Shown here: one piece after another, positions 61,401 through 64,000 of the stretch
Position numbering within the stretch: position 1 is the first letter of the stretch
How the letters are laid out: each line of letters starts with the position of its first letter
Source of the DNA: a virus
Direction: 5' to 3' (one strand)
Length of the DNA: 64,000 nucleotides
IMG/VR virus record: IMGVR_UViG_3300043570_000787
Location: 1 to 64,000 of that record
Notes under the pieces: model-generated
Database searches by the model: none
Told to the model about the DNA's origin: nothing
Seen by the model: only the letters and a program-made list of their open reading frames with translations
Program-made: the position numbers and the translations under genes

Positions 61401-63346
61401 TCATTAAGTGCAAATGTCAAGTCAGCTCCAGCTAATACTAGTTTCTTAGTTAATTCAATTATTGCATTCCATGATATCTGAATAATAGGAGTAGAATTTA
61501 ATTGACCTTTTAAATTAAACTTTTTGCTATCAAATGCTTCAGATATTTTTCTTTTAAGATCTTCTCTTTTGCTTTTATAAGCTTTCTCAGCAGCGTTAGC
61601 AGATGGTTCAGTTACATTAATTAATACACCATCCCCATTGACTTCCATCCATTTATTAGTGGTATTACTGAATACCATTTGTCTATTTCTTGTGCCAGCC
61701 TCTAGTGCTGGTAGCGAAACAACTTTAGCATCAGTTCTTGTCTGTTGGTATATTGCCTCTGCCTTTTCTTTTAAGGTATCACTTGTCTCATAAGTAGTGC
61801 CGTCAGATCTAAGTGCTTGCCATTGATTGGTTCTTTTGTTCTTAACCATTTTGACTACAGGTGAAGACACGCTTCTACCCGGTACATCAACGGTGATATT
61901 AGCTCCTTTTCCTTCAGATACTCTTTCTTTTGCTTCTGTAGTTTCTTCTACTTTCTCTGCAATTGGTTTATCTAGGTAAATAGTGTCTCCTGCTGGAGTT
62001 TCTACTACTCGTTGACCATTTATGTTAGTTGTGATTGGTAAGCCCTTGTAAGAGGCTCCAGGGACCATTTTAGTATTGTCCATTGGACTTGGTCTCTCTT
62101 CACCTTTTACATCTGCTGTATTACCATTTACTTTAACGGTAAATGCTTTTTCTCCTCCACGCTTATCAATTGCTTTAGCTTTGTATGATTCTTTAGCTTC
62201 TGCTTTAGGTGCTTTTTCTGTTTTTACAGGTTCAGCTTTAGCTTCTGCTTTAGGCTCTGCCTTTGTTTCTGCTACAGGTGCTTTCTGCTCAAGCTTGGCT
62301 TTTCTATTTTCTTTTCTTTTTAAATCAGCCTTCTCTTGTTTAAGCTCATCTTTATTGTAATTAATAGTAGCATTTCTATCTTCGATGTAGTCTTCTAGAT
62401 TAGCATCAAGTTCATCAAGCTTCTCTGTCTTTTCTGCCTTAGACATTTTAGATGCTTTAATCTTTTCTTTCTCTGCCTTAACTCTTTCTTTCTCCTCTTG
62501 AATATTACTCTTTTCGATACCTATCTCTTCCTCTAAGTCCTCAATCTTCATTGTTGTGGAACTAATGTCTTTATCTAATTGAGTAAGTTCTTGTTGTTCT
62601 TTCTTAGATAAAGTAGGTTCAGCTTTAGGTGTTTCTGCCTTAGCTTCAGGTTGTTTAGTCTCAGCAACAGGAGCCGCCTCTTGTGTTGGAACCTCTAATC
62701 CTAAGTCTTTAGCGAATGCACGGAATTGTTCTTCAGTAGCTAATTGTGTATCATCTGAAATAATGTAGCCAGCTAATTCTTCCCAAGTCATTCCATTTTT
62801 ACCACCAACATTCCCTCCATTTCGAGATTCATTATTTGCTCTAGTAAAATATGGATCTATATGCTTTCTGTATGCATTACCAAATTTTCTAAATGGAACT
62901 GAATTAAATGCTTTTCTAATAGCAGAATCAATATAACTTGATTTTAATTTACCATCCTTATCTACAGGAGATATTGATTCATTATGTTCTTTAGTAGCTC
63001 TTATAGATTGTTCATTAGATCCTTGATATTCAATTTTCTTTCCTGATAAATTAAAACCAGATCTTCTTGATTCACCTTGAATTTCTTTGATAGCTTCTTC
63101 TTCAGAAACTTCTTTTCCATCAATAAAGAATTTACCTTCTTCTTTAACCTCAGCAACAGGTGCTTCTACGATAGGTGCTTCTGCAACAGGTTGTGCTGTT
63201 TCTGTCTTAGCCTTGAGTCCGTTAATGTTGATTACCTCATCATTAATATATTTATCAATAAGACCATCATTCAATGTTTTCTTAAAATCAGCTTCAGACA
63301 GCCACGTATCCGTACCTGGCAATCTATATCTACAAGGCTTCGCCAT
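58454..63346 (-). CDS. Giant polyvalent/ejection-type protein
   Basis: A 1630-residue protein, the largest in the window. Residues 1-430 are Glu/Lys/Ala/Pro-rich with long coiled coils. Further coiled coils occur around 860-920 and 1010-1190. The last ~400 residues are a helical, partly hydrophobic domain with FSPRLISSRINVGMNPFYY (about 1430-1448) and a hydrophobic helix near 1470, a pattern I associate with C-terminal domains of large phage polyvalent proteins. I infer injection into the host with the DNA. No enzyme domain could be assigned. Confidence 0.6.
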   Translation of the reverse strand: MAKPCRYRLPGTDTWLSEADFKKTLNDGLIDKYINDEVININGLKAKTETAQPVAEAPIVEAPVAEVKEEGKFFIDGKEVSEEEAIKEIQGESRRSGFNLSGKKIEYQGSNEQSIRATKEHNESISPVDKDGKLKSSYIDSAIRKAFNSVPFRKFGNAYRKHIDPYFTRANNESRNGGNVGGKNGMTWEELAGYIISDDTQLATEEQFRAFAKDLGLEVPTQEAAPVAETKQPEAKAETPKAEPTLSKKEQQELTQLDKDISSTTMKIEDLEEEIGIEKSNIQEEKERVKAEKEKIKASKMSKAEKTEKLDELDANLEDYIEDRNATINYNKDELKQEKADLKRKENRKAKLEQKAPVAETKAEPKAEAKAEPVKTEKAPKAEAKESYKAKAIDKRGGEKAFTVKVNGNTADVKGEERPSPMDNTKMVPGASYKGLPITTNINGQRVVETPAGDTIYLDKPIAEKVEETTEAKERVSEGKGANITVDVPGRSVSSPVVKMVKNKRTNQWQALRSDGTTYETSDTLKEKAEAIYQQTRTDAKVVSLPALEAGTRNRQMVFSNTTNKWMEVNGDGVLINVTEPSANAAEKAYKSKREDLKRKISEAFDSKKFNLKGQLNSTPIIQISWNAIIELTKKLVLAGADLTFALNDAAKKVTDQMVKENKMTEAEAQEVINYVSSDDFRLRPEYSGMKNALSSDAAKELSAEKIEKMTYKEALDAGQRAIESGEINPSEIINQIINVKGRSLDPIETVAMSYYKVGLDNELADLYERLSKNNNADIEDLLKYEIDIVEQKIADYDVMANITGYFNGLSLALRRVMLNSQYDAAVMVNKVRAKYADTKMPEGLEEKLREASNKIKDLNKEIERLKKEAEKSSDSEAVNDIKEDNARRKGKKKTKEDNTYVSSKDGKISVSTALIREAVEQGAETIEDVINYVRADVQAMFTDASDRQIRDAISNYGKQVNPTKDEVQKKINEIKSIGRMLSKLEDIQKALANNSLFDNLKSKKARRDARRRLSEQEEQLKRAIREEMAKLPLSLEDIEFMNEQKLESYKKRKENEIAELEEKILRNDLAKKGKQSTLLDKEAQELKDKRDALNAELEQLRRQQPLTDEQIEERRAKRLEQYKKRLSDRNKDLQRRITEKDFSKKPKPESIRIDDEARKLEIERQKLITDYEYELEKAEMAAAPWYAKAGRGLSSISNLPKGLKASIDVSAPLRQGIIMMLTQNPIKSGKQIAQMFSFWANPDKYDKWIAELKSSEYYPLLKESGLFIAEQSGKLSAMEEVLANNLGNKIPILGQSYKIKGKTVLPGTNLYKRSEYAYSGFLNNLRVQSFLDGANALKEMGFTPEANKDEFKSWANYINNATGRGTMDPNLALKLGSVFFSPRLISSRINVGMNPFYYAKLSPAARKMALKKTGTFFAMATTMTALAALYYNNDDDDDTSVELDPRSSDFGKIKNGNTRVDFLGGFLPFYRSASQILMGQKKNLTSAQVEELNQKFGGTTKFDIAKDFFANKLAPIPRMGYDFLDKTASQQEKDKLEKEKENSIWNDLGYPVWAQDLTVPIWTQDVKKLNDEHGVVAGTGLTMLNLLGAGVQNFKPRYKSSTGGVSIDDIDDYNESETIDEIDDASNIQ

Positions 63347-63347
63347 A

Positions 63348-63815
63348 TTATTTTCCTAATTCTTGATCAATTAAAATAGGTTCGCTAGTTCTCATCAAGC
63401 GAGCAATTAAATCACCGTACTCTCCAACGCTTTCTACTTGAATCTCAATGTAATGGTGAATAAGGGGTTTCATCTTAGGACTGCATTTATCCCAAGCTTC
63501 TTCGTATTTACCAAGAAGGTCCATCTCCATATCAAGAGCAACTTCAAATGCTTCCATTAAATCATCTACATCAATAGATACAGCTTGTAATGTTGGTACT
63601 TCGATTTGCTCATTCATATCATTCATGAATGCCTCTAATCCATTAAAATGCTCTCTCTCACTATTGGACTCTGCCATGAAGAATTTCTCAGCTCCTGTGA
63701 AGCCAATAGTTTTCATAGTATTAGATAGGTGTAAATACGCTTGACTAGCCGTAAGTTCTTCTACACCAAGTGCATTAATCATTTTAACTTCTTCTTTTGT
63801 TAATAGCTTTTTCAT
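63348..63815 (-). CDS. Ferritin-like protein
   Basis: A 155-residue four-helix protein starting MKKLLTKEEV. All ferroxidase ligands of bacterial ferritins have candidates in the right order: Glu20 (EELTASQAY), Glu53 and His56 (SEREHF), Glu97 (DMEMD), and Gln126 with Glu128 (EIQVES). Length and spacing fit a ferritin rather than Dps. It could store or detoxify iron, or be a virion component. It starts in TAATG overlap with the truncated gene upstream and ends 1 bp from the giant protein. Confidence 0.8.
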   Translation of the reverse strand: MKKLLTKEEVKMINALGVEELTASQAYLHLSNTMKTIGFTGAEKFFMAESNSEREHFNGLEAFMNDMNEQIEVPTLQAVSIDVDDLMEAFEVALDMEMDLLGKYEEAWDKCSPKMKPLIHHYIEIQVESVGEYGDLIARLMRTSEPILIDQELGK

Positions 63816-64000
63816 TATCCGCAATCTTTTTCAATTAAATTATTCTTCTCTAGGTCTCTAACGATACTAGCAAAGTTAGTATCTATTTTTGAAATTCTAT
63901 TATAGTCAGGCCCATACTTTTGCTTTAAGGCTTTCACTGCTTTAGTTTTTGCCGTACCCTTAAGGCTTTTGGTTGATTCTAGTTCAGTAAATGGATTACC
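63815..64000 (-). CDS. Unknown protein, 5' end missing
   Basis: The last 61 codons of a minus-strand gene whose start is beyond the window. The visible part is Lys-rich and helical (STKSLKGTAKTKAVKALKQKYG) and ends in KDCG. Its stop overlaps the ferritin start as TAATG. No family recognised. Confidence 0.6.
   Translation of the reverse strand, partial: GNPFTELESTKSLKGTAKTKAVKALKQKYGPDYNRISKIDTNFASIVRDLEKNNLIEKDCG

Noticed and set aside
1-64000. The two truncated end genes would join in frame if the window were a circle
   Set aside because: In-frame joining has a one-in-three chance, and a window of exactly 64000 bases is more likely an arbitrary cut.

Overview
The window looks like one continuous piece of a lytic, short-tailed (podovirus-like) dsDNA phage genome infecting a Bacteroidota host. 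There are no bacterial housekeeping genes and no integrase or excisionase that I can recognise. The host call rests on three things: intergenic regions repeatedly carry the Bacteroidota sigma-ABfA promoter box TAnnTTTG, several with TTG or TTTG exactly 19 nt upstream; start codons lack Shine-Dalgarno sequences and instead follow A-rich leaders; and many small proteins resemble families I know from Flavobacterium/Bacteroides phages. The morphogenesis set has a large portal with a Q-rich C-terminal tail, an acidic scaffold, the capsid protein, ring/adaptor-size proteins, a giant beta-rich muzzle/stabilisation-like protein and ejection-like proteins, with no sheath or classical tape measure. It is laid out like P22 and crAss-like podoviruses, but crAss membership is unproven. 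Both ends cut a minus-strand gene, so the genome continues on both sides.

Layout. (1) 1-19.5 kb, minus strand: virion genes, read right to left as abundant Ala-rich protein, portal, scaffold, major capsid protein, connector/ring proteins, muzzle-like protein and internal/ejection-like proteins. Terminators follow the Ala-rich protein and the capsid gene. (2) 19.6-20.6 kb, plus strand: a divergent promoter, a ~98-nt structured RNA and two small genes. (3) 20.6-25.1 kb, minus: two tail-fibre paralogues with S74 self-cleaving chaperones, the terminase large subunit and three overlapping basic mini-genes. (4) 25.4-27.1 kb, minus: phosphoesterase, RepL-like protein and HNH nuclease. (5) 27.1-28.5 kb: a gene-free divergent region with a nested inverted repeat, a plus promoter and a ~820-nt structured-looking leader. 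(6) 28.5-48.0 kb, plus: early and replication genes, very dense, with many mini-proteins. It includes an amidoligase plus class II glutamine amidotransferase pair, a RAD52-type annealing protein, a DnaA-domain-IV-like mini-protein, a helicase-loader-like protein, DnaB interrupted by a class 3-type intein, an NTP pyrophosphohydrolase, a DUF1064 nuclease and SSB. (7) 48.0-64.0 kb, minus: lysis cassette (endolysin, holin, unimolecular spanin), tail-fibre and receptor-binding genes with an inserted HNH gene, three Cys-rich virion-type proteins, a 1630-residue polyvalent/ejection-type protein and a ferritin.

How it works together: the right-pointing early block supplies replication (initiator-like proteins, DnaB, SSB, annealase, nucleotide pool enzymes) and probable host-takeover mini-proteins. 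The left-pointing blocks supply capsid, packaging, tail fibres and lysis. Coupled translation is the rule: stop and start codons overlap as TAATG or ATGA at many junctions. In two places the initiation region itself has been duplicated, giving neighbouring proteins the same C-terminal residues.

The most interesting items are two ~98-nt RNAs with the same interleaved fold, the class 3-type intein in DnaB, the amidoligase/amidotransferase pair, the long CGAAA-rich leader, the mini-protein family sharing a W..S..G..YW signature, the phage ferritin and the single-chain spanin. Functions are inferred from motifs read by eye; no database or folding program was used.
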